Below, in pieces: positions 22,184 to 29,514 of a DNA stretch of 29,514 nucleotides. The stretch comes from an uncultured Oscillospiraceae bacterium. GTDB taxonomy: Bacteria; Bacillota; Clostridia; Oscillospirales; Oscillospiraceae. The stretch covers positions 1-29,514 of the forward strand of contig CAKUEH010000030.1 of assembly GCA_934646185.1 (NCBI GenBank), read 5' to 3'. The position numbers and the translations under genes were made by a program. Under the pieces are notes generated by a model. It had not been told where the DNA came from and ran no database searches. It was given only the letters and a program-made list of their open reading frames with translations. Within the stretch, counting starts at the first letter, position 1, and every line of letters starts with the position of its first letter.

Positions 22184-23131
22184 ATGGACTTCAATAGTTT
22201 ATACCACTTTGTGATTGTGATGGAGGAGTTGAGTTTTACCAAAGCCGCAAAGCGGTTGTATTTGTCGCAGCAGGCGGTGAGTAGTCAGATCAAAAAGTTG
22301 GAGGATGAGGTCGGTACGCCGCTTTTTACCAGAAAGCCGACTCTGCTGCCAACAGCGGCAGGAACGAGCCTTTACCATACGGCGACTGAGATATTCCGGC
22401 TGCATCAGGAATTTCAGAACGAGTTAATCAAAACCTCACGCGAGGAGAGCGGTGAGATACGCTTGGGAATATCCTATGGGCGTAGTCGCATTTTTCTTCC
22501 GGAAATTATTGAAAAGATGGGGGAGCGCTGTCCGAACGTGCAGTTGAGAGTCGTCGAGAAGATGAGTTCAACGGTCATGGAGCAGGACGTTCTGAACGAG
22601 GAAACGGACTTTTACATCGGCCTTTCACCAACTCACTCCCCCATGGTACAGTCGATCACCCTGCGGCAGGATTCGCTCGTGTTGGTGATTCCGAAGCCGA
22701 TGGTAGACGATTTCCGCAAAACGAACAATCTTGCACCGGACGAGAAGTTTGACACGAAGTATTCGATCAATGCCTTGACGAAGTATCCGTTTATTCTGCC
22801 TTCGGCGGAAAATAATCTGCGATTCATGTTCAATCGTTATGTCAGCTCGCTCAATTTTCTGCCGAAGATATTGATGGAAAGCGAGCAGAGCGATACCTTG
22901 TTTTCTCTGTCGCTTGATGGTATCGGTATAAGCATCTATCCGGAGGTAACTTTTTCCTATTGGAGAAGAAGATTGTCGCCGGAGACGCTTGACCGGGTCG
23001 AGGTGGTACCGCTGAATAACATGACGGAGGCAAAGCTGGTACTGGGATACAAAAAGCAGCGCCGCCTTTCCGCGCTGGACCATCTTTTTGTCGATCTGGT
23101 TAGAAATATCAGCTATTTTAATTTAACCTGA
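22184..23131 (+). CDS. LysR-family transcriptional regulator
   Basis: This 315-residue protein has the N-terminal winged helix of LysR regulators (residues 1-60), seen as FVIVMEELSFTKAAKRLYLSQQAVSSQIKKL in short pieces: LSFTKAAKRLYLSQQAVSSQ is the recognition part. A periplasmic-binding-like effector domain follows (about 90-300). It has its own promoter. Being next to the catabolic locus, it probably controls it in response to a pathway metabolite, although LysR genes are often divergent from their targets and this one is not. Confidence 0.93.
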   Translation: MDFNSLYHFVIVMEELSFTKAAKRLYLSQQAVSSQIKKLEDEVGTPLFTRKPTLLPTAAGTSLYHTATEIFRLHQEFQNELIKTSREESGEIRLGISYGRSRIFLPEIIEKMGERCPNVQLRVVEKMSSTVMEQDVLNEETDFYIGLSPTHSPMVQSITLRQDSLVLVIPKPMVDDFRKTNNLAPDEKFDTKYSINALTKYPFILPSAENNLRFMFNRYVSSLNFLPKILMESEQSDTLFSLSLDGIGISIYPEVTFSYWRRRLSPETLDRVEVVPLNNMTEAKLVLGYKKQRRLSALDHLFVDLVRNISYFNLT

Positions 23132-23183
23132 CGGCGGCCCGTTTTGCAGAAAGAGAATCAGAGGCGAGGATTGTAGAGCAAGC

Positions 23184-24524
23184 ATGAATAAAGGCGATTT
23201 AACGCAGGGCAGTGTTTTTAAGCAATTGATTCTTTTTTCAATCCCGATCGTGATGGGTGAGCTCTTTCAAAATTTTTATAATAGTGTGGACGCGTTCGTG
23301 GTAGGAAATCTTGTCGGCGATCATGCGCTTGCAGCGGTCAGTGTGTGCGAAACGCCCGCGCAGCTTATAGTCGGCTTCTTCAACGGTATGTCCCTCGGCG
23401 CGTCCGTGGTTACAGCGCGTGCATTCGGCAGCGGAGACTGGAGAAAAACGCAGCTCCGCATGAGAACTTGTTTTACGGCAGCGCTTGTTCTCGGTGTGCT
23501 GCTCTCCGTGGCCGGCGTGCTTTGTGCGCCGCTGCTGCTGGCGGCGACGAATGTGGATGACGCATTGTTTACAGAAGCGGTGCGCTATCTTCGCATTTAT
23601 ATGGCGGGCTTGATGTTCATGGTTATCTATAATATTGCGGCGGGGATACTGCGCGCGATCGGAGATACGCGCTCACCATTCCTCATTCTTGTGGTGTCGT
23701 GCTGCGTGAATATTGTATTTGACCTGATGCTGGTCGGGTTGGACATGGGCGTTGCGGGAGTGGCGCTTGCCACAGTGTTTGCGCAGAGTATTTCCGCTGT
23801 GCTAGCGTATCGAAGGATACGACATATGAGCGCGGATTTCCGCATTTCAGTCGGAGAGATCCGAACGAATTGGAAAGCGGTTGCGGAGATGTTTTCAATA
23901 GGCTTCCCGTCGGGATTGCAGAGCTCGCTCGTATTTCTGTCAAATATGTTTGTCTGGCGGTATATCAACGCCTTTGATCCGGGCGCAATTGCAGGCATTG
24001 GCATTGCGCAGCGGCTGGATAAATTTGTTGCCATGCCGTGCAAGGCATTTGGCTTAGCGGTAACGACGTTCGTGGGGCAGAATGTGGGTGCAGGCAACTG
24101 CAGGCGGTGCAGGGAAGGAACGGCGAAGGCACTCGCGCTATCGCTGCTGACGGTTGCGGTTATTGGCAGTGTACTGTATGCCTTTACTGAACCGTGTGTT
24201 GCAATCTTTAACCGAACGGAACGTGTGATCCATGTCGGCACAGATATGATGCATGTGATCATACCAACATATATTGCAATGACTGTACGGGAGATACTGA
24301 TCGGAGCCTTGCGCGGTTACGGCAATGCGCGGGTGCCGATGCTGCTGTCGCTGCTGGGAATGATAGGCGTTAGGCAGATTTATCTGGCACTGGCGATGCA
24401 CGTGGCGTATCGCGTTGAATATATCTACTACTGCTATCCGATTGCTTGGACATCGACGGCTGTCATGTTGTTGCTGTATTACCTTTTCTATCGCAGAAGA
24501 CAGAAGTGCAGCAACGAAAAGTAA
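23184..24524 (+). CDS. MATE-family efflux transporter
   Basis: This 446-residue protein has about 12 membrane helices and the typical MATE start: TQGSVFKQLILFSIPIVMG, then FYNSVDAFVVGNLVGDHALA. The second half repeats the pattern with LVFLSNMFVWRYIN and FVGQNVGAGN. MATE proteins export cationic drugs or metabolites using Na+ or H+. A weak GAGGATTG site lies 12 bases before the ATG. It may share the LysR transcript (52-base gap), but a functional link to the sugar genes is not shown. Confidence 0.93.
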   Translation: MNKGDLTQGSVFKQLILFSIPIVMGELFQNFYNSVDAFVVGNLVGDHALAAVSVCETPAQLIVGFFNGMSLGASVVTARAFGSGDWRKTQLRMRTCFTAALVLGVLLSVAGVLCAPLLLAATNVDDALFTEAVRYLRIYMAGLMFMVIYNIAAGILRAIGDTRSPFLILVVSCCVNIVFDLMLVGLDMGVAGVALATVFAQSISAVLAYRRIRHMSADFRISVGEIRTNWKAVAEMFSIGFPSGLQSSLVFLSNMFVWRYINAFDPGAIAGIGIAQRLDKFVAMPCKAFGLAVTTFVGQNVGAGNCRRCREGTAKALALSLLTVAVIGSVLYAFTEPCVAIFNRTERVIHVGTDMMHVIIPTYIAMTVREILIGALRGYGNARVPMLLSLLGMIGVRQIYLALAMHVAYRVEYIYYCYPIAWTSTAVMLLLYYLFYRRRQKCSNEK

Positions 24525-24851
24525 CTGTTGCACTGCGCTGTATGTAAAAAACTGCCGCTTGCTCTTAGGGGCGGGCGGCGGTTCCAATTATGGAAGCCGC
24601 TCAGATGATTAGCTTGCTCAGTTTGTTGATCGGATCGTTGAAGAGCAAGAGCACGTCGTTGATGGGCGTGAGCGTTTGCATATTGATACCGATGGTCTGC
24701 GGCAGCGCGTGCGGCGGGTTCTTTCGAGCGCCTGCCGGAGAGAAGTTTCTTGCAGTCTTGGGCAGTGCTTTCATCCTTACACAGGATGCGGTTAGCGATG
24801 GCAACAGCGGCGGAGCAACGGGTGTATACTGGAAGCCATGGTAGCTGTGCC
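24525..24851. other. Region without an intact gene after the MATE gene; imperfect stem-loop at 24552-24585
   Basis: The stem AACTGCCGC/GCGGCGGTT at 24552-24585 is probably the end structure of the MATE transcript, though no T-run follows. On the minus strand a frame from about 24804 to 24601 ends in QTLTPINDVLLLFNDPI and looks like the tail of some larger protein, perhaps a gene fragment. I could not identify it with confidence. No ribosome binding site supports a gene. Confidence 0.4.
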
Positions 24852-25100
24852 TCGTATGCGACGGGGCAGGCCAAACGTCATATTCCTATGACGATGGAAG
24901 ACTGGGCATCTAAGCTGGACGCATTTCTGCAATTCAACGATGCTGAGATTTTGCAGGACAAGGGAAAAGCCACAGCAGCCATAGCCAAGGCGTTTGCGGA
25001 AAGTGAATTTGAAAAGTAGCGCGTCATTCAGGACAAGAATTATCAGAGTGACTTTGATCGACTGATGGCGGAAACGGATGTAGCAAGATATCAAAATTGA
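24852..25100 (+). pseudogene. RhuM-family virulence protein, C-terminal remnant
   Basis: The frame reads IPMTMEDWASKLDAFLQFND, then a stretch ending AKAFAESEFEK, a TAG stop at 25017-25019, and continues RVIQDKNYQSDFDRLM in the same frame to a TGA at 25100. This matches the conserved C-terminus of RhuM proteins, which are scattered among mobile elements and defence islands. In intact relatives a Tyr follows ESEFEK, so a Tyr codon has become TAG. The N-terminal two thirds are missing. It is a decayed fragment. Confidence 0.75.
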
Positions 25101-25337
25101 AGCCACCTGACAAAATGTGTTGATGAAAGATGCAACGCTGAAAACGCCACACAAAAGTGCGGTGTTTTCGAACATTTAATGCCGTTTTCTGCGATAAAAA
25201 GTTAGAAAAAAGCGATTTTTTCAAAAAATCAGTTTTTCCACGCGAGAGGCGACATTTCAGAGATGCAGCCGGTCGTTTTTATGGACTGGTGTGACTCGAA
25301 CACCGAGGCTTAAAAAAGAATAAAGAATAAGGAAACA

Positions 25338-25382
25338 GGTCGCCGTTCGGCTCCCCATGTGGGAGAGAACGGCGGCCTTTTT
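25338..25382 (+). terminator. Strong rho-independent terminator
   Basis: GGTCGCCGTTC pairs with GAACGGCGGCC (one G-T pair), with an inner stem CTCCC/GGGAG, followed by TTTTT. No intact gene lies directly upstream, so it is probably left over from a lost gene of the decayed element. Bases 25101-25337 hold nothing I can support. Confidence 0.8.
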
Positions 25383-25506
25383 CGTCTCATTGGTGCTTAT
25401 GTTGCTTTCGCTTCGTTTGTCTATCACTCTTTGGTGGTGTTGGTAATAGCTTTCACTGAACCTTTCGGGCATGCTTGCGTTACAAAAACGAAGGAGATAC
25501 CCGAGA

Positions 25507-25638
25507 ATGGCAACCACAAAAAAACTTATGCGCTCAAATCCCAATCGCTATCCACGAGCGGGTCGGCGGGTAGAAGGAACGGCTGGGCCAGACTACCCGC
25601 GAGTACATCGCCAACATCATCCAAGACTATCCCGCAAT
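25507..25638 (+). pseudogene. Remnant of a small ribbon-helix-helix-type DNA-binding protein
   Basis: A good ribosome site (AAGGAGAT) precedes an ATG that begins MATTKK. Shifting frame after the run of eight A gives CAQIPIAIHERVGG, a stop, then KERLGQTTREYIANIIQDYP. This pattern (Q-I-P-I-A-x-H-E..., then Y-I-A-x-x-I) resembles small RHH proteins found on integrative elements. At least one frameshift and one stop are needed to read it, so the gene is dead. The family call is from pattern memory. Confidence 0.45.
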
Positions 25639-25850
25639 GGTCACGCGGCGCGGCAGCTCACCAATGCCGACTACGAAAAATACGATCTCCTGATAGGTAT
25701 GGACAGAGCCAACCTCCTGGATATGTATCGTATCTGCGGCAACGATTTTGCTGGAAAGCTGTATCTCCTGATGGACCATTCCTACCATCATGGTACACCA
25801 ACGATTTCAAAGTGATTTAGCGGGATGCTGGAGGCTGTTACATGAAATAG
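25639..25850 (+). pseudogene. Low-molecular-weight protein tyrosine phosphatase, C-terminal remnant
   Basis: From 25639 the frame reads GHAARQLTNADYEKYDLLIG then MDRANLLDMYRICGNDFAGK and LLMDHSYHHG. After a frameshift it continues PWYTNDFKVI, a TAG, and RDAGGCYMK before the final TAG. This is the C-terminal half of an LMW tyrosine phosphatase; the N-terminal P-loop is missing. It is fused head-on to the dead RHH gene upstream, giving a chance chimera of 102 codons from the ATG at 25507. Confidence 0.75.
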
Positions 25851-25900
25851 AAGAAAACTTTGATTACTTATACCGAGAAAATGTGTTCTCCATATAAATA

Positions 25901-25944
25901 AACCTCGCTCTTCGATTAAAAGCTCGAAAAGCGAGGTTTGTTTT
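25901..25944. terminator. Terminator between the decayed region and the ATPase gene
   Basis: AACCTCGCT pairs with AGCGAGGTT, with an inner TTCGA/TCGAA, followed on the plus strand by TGTTTT. On the minus strand it lies about 60 bases after the stop of the large ATPase gene and TTTATTTATA follows, so it probably serves that gene. Confidence 0.7.
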
Positions 25945-25999
25945 GAGTTATATTTTTTCAAACTCTTTTGCTATAATGTAAGGAAGAACGGAAGTGCGG

Positions 26000-28303
26000 T
26001 TACTCGTTATCGGACAAGATATTCTCCAGCCAGTTCATATCTACTCTGAATTGATTGAACTCCTGATCACTCCAGTTTTTTGCATCCTCATCTATGGGAT
26101 GAGCTGGTATCTGGCGGTATCGGTTGAAACGCCCCTTCAGAATTTCAATTACTGTGTTTTTATTCTGGTCGAATATAGCTGAAAATATAGCATCGTAATT
26201 TTGCTCGATGATAAGAACCAGCACCAAGAAGTAACAGCCGTGATTCACCGTAGGGTCAAACAAATCCTTATATTCCAAACCTGCGGCGATTCTCTTCTGA
26301 TTCTCGGTCACGGACGGGTGGGCTGCCATGGCGTCCAAAAAGGCCTGCTTTGGATTGATTGATTTTTTGTGTGCATTTAAAGTGCGGCGCACCAGTGCGC
26401 GCAGGCGTAGCTCACAGTCGTTCATCCTAGTGTTGATTTCCAGAGCTTGATCTTTAAAGTTCAGACCCGTTCGCTCGAATATATACTTACCCTGCAGGAA
26501 CCGTTTTACTGTATCGTAGCGAATGGCGAAACGTTCTCCGTTTTTTTCAATGAGTCCATAACCGATGAGATGAACAATCTGGGCGTTGTCTAAAACGCGG
26601 GAAAGCTGTCCGTCACCATCTATAGCAAGAATCTTAAGGGTATCGTACTCCCTGGGATACGAGGTCTGGAGAATTTCTAGAATCATCAAATAAAAACTTT
26701 CCGCATCATTGCTCTTTTCAAATTCAGCTCTAGCTGCTTCATAAACCGCCTTAGACACTTCGAAGGGACGTGAGAGCTTGTTTTCACGGACGTATTTGTA
26801 AATCTGACCACAAAGTAGCCGAATCAAGTAGGGATGTCCGCCGCAATCATCCACCAGCCTACCGGGGATTGAGTTGTTAAACTTGATCCCCATGTATCCG
26901 CCCAAGGTGTCAATCATAGTTTTAGCGCTGGGAATGTCAAAAGGCTTAAGATAGCTGCCTTGGTTAGATGCTGAAAGCTGCTGGAACATGGGGTTTGCGA
27001 TTCTATCCTTACCGATGACGGGGATCTCGTTAATCATGGGGTTGGTACCCGCCACGACAATGGAAAGATTTGACCCGGGCCGGGTGCAATACCCCCGCAA
27101 AATATTCCAAAAGTGAACAAAGCTGTTGCCATCATACCAAGGACTTGTCGTTTCCCCTACTCCAAAGGTAATGGCTTCGATTTCATCAAACATTAACACA
27201 ACAGGGGTTGAACAGCCTTGGAGCAGGGTGTTCATATCTTCGCCGAAGACATTGGCACCATCTGCTTCATATTCTGCATCAGAGGTCAGAATGGCAGGAT
27301 CAAGGCCAAGGACACACCTAATGTCCTCGGTCACCCGATACAAGGCGCCTTTCCAGTCCAGAGTCTCCATTTCTTCCTGGCAAGGAATGAATACTACCGG
27401 ACAGCCCGCGTTCTCCAACTGCCGCTGGATAGCGTACAGCATGGAGGTTTTTCCGCTCCGTCGTAGGCCAAAAATGCCGCACAAGTTGGACGAACTCTTG
27501 CATTTTGTGGCTACGTCTAAGGCATAGTCCCGGCGTCCGAAGAAAAAGACATCGTTAACAATAGGCTGCGAGGTGGTGAATAAGTCGGCATCAAAAAGAT
27601 ACTTGCGAAAACGACCAAGGATGTGGGCTGTAGACATTTCGCCGGACACAAACTCTCTGTATGAAAAGGGGATAACCACAGAGCTGAGGTTGCTGTCCCG
27701 GAGCAGTTCCCCAAGCTTTTCCTCGACATTGCTGTCCCGACTAACCACGATTTGGCAGCTTCGATCCAACCGTAAGGAAGAAGTGATATCCTTTGCTACA
27801 TGGGCTGCCACATCCAGACAACGGGGTTCTAGTGACTCATAGTCAGAAAAGATTACGGGAATTTCGCGCTGGAGGTTGAAGTTCACCACATAGTCCTCCG
27901 TCGGCTTGACTAGGACATAGCGATAACGACAGCTGCCTACAAGTATCTCCCTGCCACCATTGGTAATGTATAGGGCTTTTGCTAAAATCCGAATGATTGT
28001 CTGCTCATCCTGGTTGAATTTTTCTAATTCCACGTCCCGGTGTATTCCTGGATTGGCGTACTGGACCGCTGTAGGAGAGGATGTGGTTCGTTTGCGAACA
28101 GTTGCGGCACGCAACTTGTCTGGTTCGCGCTGATTGGACTCTGGCGTGAACTCAACAGGGTCGCCTTCCTGAAGACGAGTTATAGAACAGTTGATAAGAC
28201 AGCTCCTATGAAAAAAATAATTCCGGCCATCTTCACCCAAAATAAAACCATAGGTCTTATTTCCGCTGTAGTTTGTGCATATACTAGTAATATTGCCATT
28301 CAT
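26000..28303 (-). CDS. Cold-shock-like domain + STAND/AAA-type ATPase + HEPN-like domain protein (putative defence protein)
   Basis: The 767-residue protein has three recognisable parts. Residues 1-70 resemble a cold-shock nucleic-acid-binding domain, with KTYGFI (16-21) and NYFFHRS (28-34) in the places of RNP1 and RNP2. Residues 115-250 are an unassigned alpha/beta region leading to FFFGRRD. Residues 254-600 are a P-loop ATPase of the STAND/Arch-ATPase type: Walker A GLRRSGKTS (279-287), Walker B VVLMFDEIE (368-376), sensor-like IVVAGTNP (415-422), CGGHPYLIR (487-495), then a winged-helix-like part. Residues 620-767 look like a Swt1-type HEPN domain, ELRLRALVRRTL then RYRQIPAHP, giving R730-x4-H735. 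Start choice: the ATG at 28303 begins the domain and has GAGAGGG upstream; ATG 28324 has AGAGG and is nearly as good; ATG 28357 would be almost leaderless. Function is inferred. Confidence 0.8.
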   Translation of the reverse strand: MNGNITSICTNYSGNKTYGFILGEDGRNYFFHRSCLINCSITRLQEGDPVEFTPESNQREPDKLRAATVRKRTTSSPTAVQYANPGIHRDVELEKFNQDEQTIIRILAKALYITNGGREILVGSCRYRYVLVKPTEDYVVNFNLQREIPVIFSDYESLEPRCLDVAAHVAKDITSSLRLDRSCQIVVSRDSNVEEKLGELLRDSNLSSVVIPFSYREFVSGEMSTAHILGRFRKYLFDADLFTTSQPIVNDVFFFGRRDYALDVATKCKSSSNLCGIFGLRRSGKTSMLYAIQRQLENAGCPVVFIPCQEEMETLDWKGALYRVTEDIRCVLGLDPAILTSDAEYEADGANVFGEDMNTLLQGCSTPVVLMFDEIEAITFGVGETTSPWYDGNSFVHFWNILRGYCTRPGSNLSIVVAGTNPMINEIPVIGKDRIANPMFQQLSASNQGSYLKPFDIPSAKTMIDTLGGYMGIKFNNSIPGRLVDDCGGHPYLIRLLCGQIYKYVRENKLSRPFEVSKAVYEAARAEFEKSNDAESFYLMILEILQTSYPREYDTLKILAIDGDGQLSRVLDNAQIVHLIGYGLIEKNGERFAIRYDTVKRFLQGKYIFERTGLNFKDQALEINTRMNDCELRLRALVRRTLNAHKKSINPKQAFLDAMAAHPSVTENQKRIAAGLEYKDLFDPTVNHGCYFLVLVLIIEQNYDAIFSAIFDQNKNTVIEILKGRFNRYRQIPAHPIDEDAKNWSDQEFNQFRVDMNWLENILSDNE

Positions 28304-28367
28304 GTGATGTACACCCTCTCTCATTTTGGCCTCTCTGGGATAAGCTTGCTCAGTCATACTACTTTAT

Positions 28368-28396
28368 AGTATACAGCAGAAACTGACTGCTGTAAA
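28368..28396 (-). promoter_or_regulatory. Near-consensus promoter of the ATPase-HEPN gene
   Basis: On the minus strand TTTACA (28396-28391) and TATACT (28373-28368) are exactly 17 bases apart. Transcription would start near 28361, so the ATG at 28357 is unlikely to be used. Confidence 0.8.
28374..28392. promoter_or_regulatory. Inverted repeat CAGCAG-N7-CTGCTG within the promoter spacer
   Basis: A perfect 6-base inverted repeat fills the space between -35 and -10. A repressor bound here would block polymerase. No dedicated regulator gene lies next to it. Confidence 0.5.
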
Positions 28397-28461
28397 GGTT
28401 GATACACTGTAGCATGGGAAGTAGATGATTTAAAATATCCGAATTGAATCTACCTGACAAG

Positions 28462-28508
28462 AAAAGATAGCGAAGAAATTGAAAGATTCTCCGCTATCTT
28501 TCTATTTT
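28462..28508. terminator. Terminator after the DUF4340-type pseudogene
   Basis: GATAGCG pairs with CGCTATC, with an inner A/T-rich GAA/TTC part. TTTTC follows on the minus strand and TTTCTATTTT on the plus strand. It lies about 30 bases beyond the stop of the minus-strand pseudogene. Confidence 0.65.
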
Positions 28509-28525
28509 GGATGATGCAATGGGCC

Positions 28526-29232
28526 TTAATTCAGCACGATCGCGCGGACGGCTTCCATCAGCTCGACCACTTCGCTGCGCAGTACATAGGCAGCGCTTTT
28601 GCCATCTATGGCGGCGAGACAACTGGAGCCATTATAGCGGTACAGAGAGATCATAACTTCGGGATGACCCTCGTTGCCCAGATGCAGCGTCAAGCTGGCC
28701 TCCAGTTGACCGGTGGCCTTTTCGGAGGTAAACTCCTCGGCGGTCAATGCCTCCAACGCCTTCTGCAGATCATCGATTTCGATTTTTCATCCTGGTAGAG
28801 ACACTGTAGAGCCTTGCCGTCCTTTTGCGAAGCAATCGTGTATGTCACATTTTCCAGCGTTGCCTCGATGCTGTTCACCTCGCCGAAATCGCCGGGGGAA
28901 ATTTCCTGATTCCGCAGGTCATCATAGTCTGCGGCTATCAGCGTTTCATAGCTGCTGCCGGAGAGCCGGTAGATAATTTTGAAATCGCCGATGCGGGTAT
29001 AGTCTGTGATGTCTGCGGTATCCGCCTCCGAGCCGCTGTCGGCAGCTTCTTTCCGCTCCTCCGGAGCGCGGCTGATGTGCAGAACGAAGGTATCGGAAGT
29101 CCCGTCGTCGGTATAATCCACGCGGACGGTCAGCTCGGGGTCGTCCAGACCGTAGGAGGCCAGCTCCTCATCGGTGACCTTAAGCTGATGGTTCAGGAAG
29201 ATGCCCTTGTAAAAGCCAATGCAGTATTGCAA
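28526..29232 (-). pseudogene. DUF4340-like protein, frameshifted and N-terminally truncated
   Basis: The first part, from 29232, reads GIFLNHQLKVTDEELASYGL then DDPELTVRVDYTDDG and ends in an unrelated tail after LYQDEK. Reading on in another frame from about 28788 gives EIDDLQKALEALTAEEFTSE and goes on to AVRAIVLN and a stop at 28526. Adding one A to the run at DEK would restore a continuous protein (DEK-IEIDDLQKAL). The sequence resembles DUF4340 proteins, secreted or membrane-bound proteins often beside gliding-type ABC transporter genes. The usual N-terminal membrane segment is missing, and no ribosome site precedes the ATG at 29232. A sequencing error in the A-run is possible. Confidence 0.65.
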
Positions 29233-29258
29233 TAATATATGTGACCATTATCAAAACC

Positions 29259-29303
29259 GGGGCTGTAGCGAAATAAAAATCGCTACAACCCTTTGCTTTT
29301 TTA
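29259..29303. terminator. Terminator hairpin between the pseudogene and the right-edge gene
   Basis: GGGCTGTAGCGA pairs with TCGCTACAACCC with one mismatch. The plus strand continues TTTGCTTTTTTA and the minus strand GGTTTTGA. It lies about 70 bases after the stop of the minus-strand gene at the right edge, which it probably ends. Confidence 0.7.
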
Positions 29304-29362
29304 TGGACAATTTAGCTACAGTTTCTCGAAAGAATTCGCAAATTTGCCATTCTTCCAGACGT

Positions 29363-29514
29363 TTATCCAAACATTGCGCGGAAACGCGCCTGTGCGGCGC
29401 GGCCCGCGTCGGTCAGGCCATCACGGTCGCCGAGCAAATAGGCGACGATGCGGGAGAACATATCGAGGTCGTAGCTGTCGGTGAGCGAGGCGCGGTAGGC
29501 GCTCAGCCTTTCGA
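29363..29514 (-). CDS. C-terminal end of an unrecognised protein (partial)
   Basis: The last 50 codons of a minus-strand gene enter from the right edge and stop at a TAA at 29363. The tail reads YDLDMFSRIVAYLLGDRDGL then TDAGRAAQARFRAMFG. It is GC-rich and uses codons like the left-hand core genes, and a terminator follows, so it is a real coding end. I do not recognise the family. Confidence 0.6.
   Translation of the reverse strand, partial: ERLSAYRASLTDSYDLDMFSRIVAYLLGDRDGLTDAGRAAQARFRAMFG

Noticed and set aside
25257..25544. 95-codon minus-strand frame across the terminator at 25338
   Set aside because: It runs through a strong terminator, lacks a ribosome site and resembles nothing known to me.
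1..29514. CRISPR arrays, rRNA genes and intact insertion sequences
   Set aside because: No regularly spaced repeats, no rRNA signatures and no transposase or integrase frames were seen.

Overview
The window looks like a chromosomal piece of an anaerobic Firmicute of the class Clostridia, probably an Oscillospiraceae-type gut bacterium. The reasons are a Rex redox repressor, an SLH-domain surface protein, a biotin-dependent carboxyltransferase, a manganese riboswitch in front of mntP, strong Shine-Dalgarno sites before most genes, and two-subunit transketolase and TRAP transport genes. The taxonomic call is an inference from gene content.

Left part (1-4220), visibly GC-rich core DNA: the N-terminal part of an oxaloacetate decarboxylase/pyruvate carboxylase alpha-type subunit (minus), mntP under a yybP-ykoY riboswitch (plus), and a minus-strand operon rex - SLH protein - 49-residue Gly/Cys-rich membrane peptide ending in a strong terminator. 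Next to it is a tRNA-Arg(CCG) locus with an extra 5' half-copy of the tRNA (4242-4280) 169 bases upstream of the intact gene.

Middle part (about 5200-24500), less GC-rich: an AEC-family permease and then a large carbohydrate or sugar-acid catabolic locus. A divergent iron alcohol dehydrogenase faces a run of plus-strand genes: class II aldolase, D-2-hydroxyacid dehydrogenase, FGGY kinase, zinc dehydrogenase, class I (DhnA/FbaB-type) aldolase, PfkB kinase, a second zinc dehydrogenase, transketolase N and C subunits, a three-gene TRAP transporter, an SDR, an HD-domain protein and an HpcH/HpaI aldolase. A LysR regulator and a MATE exporter follow. Kinase plus aldolase pairs, the split transketolase and several dehydrogenases suggest import of one or more polyhydroxy compounds by TRAP, oxidation, phosphorylation and cleavage to central C2/C3 intermediates. 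The exact substrate cannot be read from the sequence.

Right part (24525-29514): a graveyard of mobile-element remnants (RhuM tail, ribbon-helix-helix protein, low-molecular-weight tyrosine phosphatase tail), then a 767-residue minus-strand protein that joins a cold-shock-like domain, a STAND/AAA-type ATPase and a C-terminal HEPN-like domain with an R-x4-H motif. It has its own near-consensus promoter with an inverted repeat between the -35 and -10, and is the best candidate here for an undescribed defence system. A frameshifted DUF4340-type pseudogene and the C-terminus of an unrecognised protein close the window.
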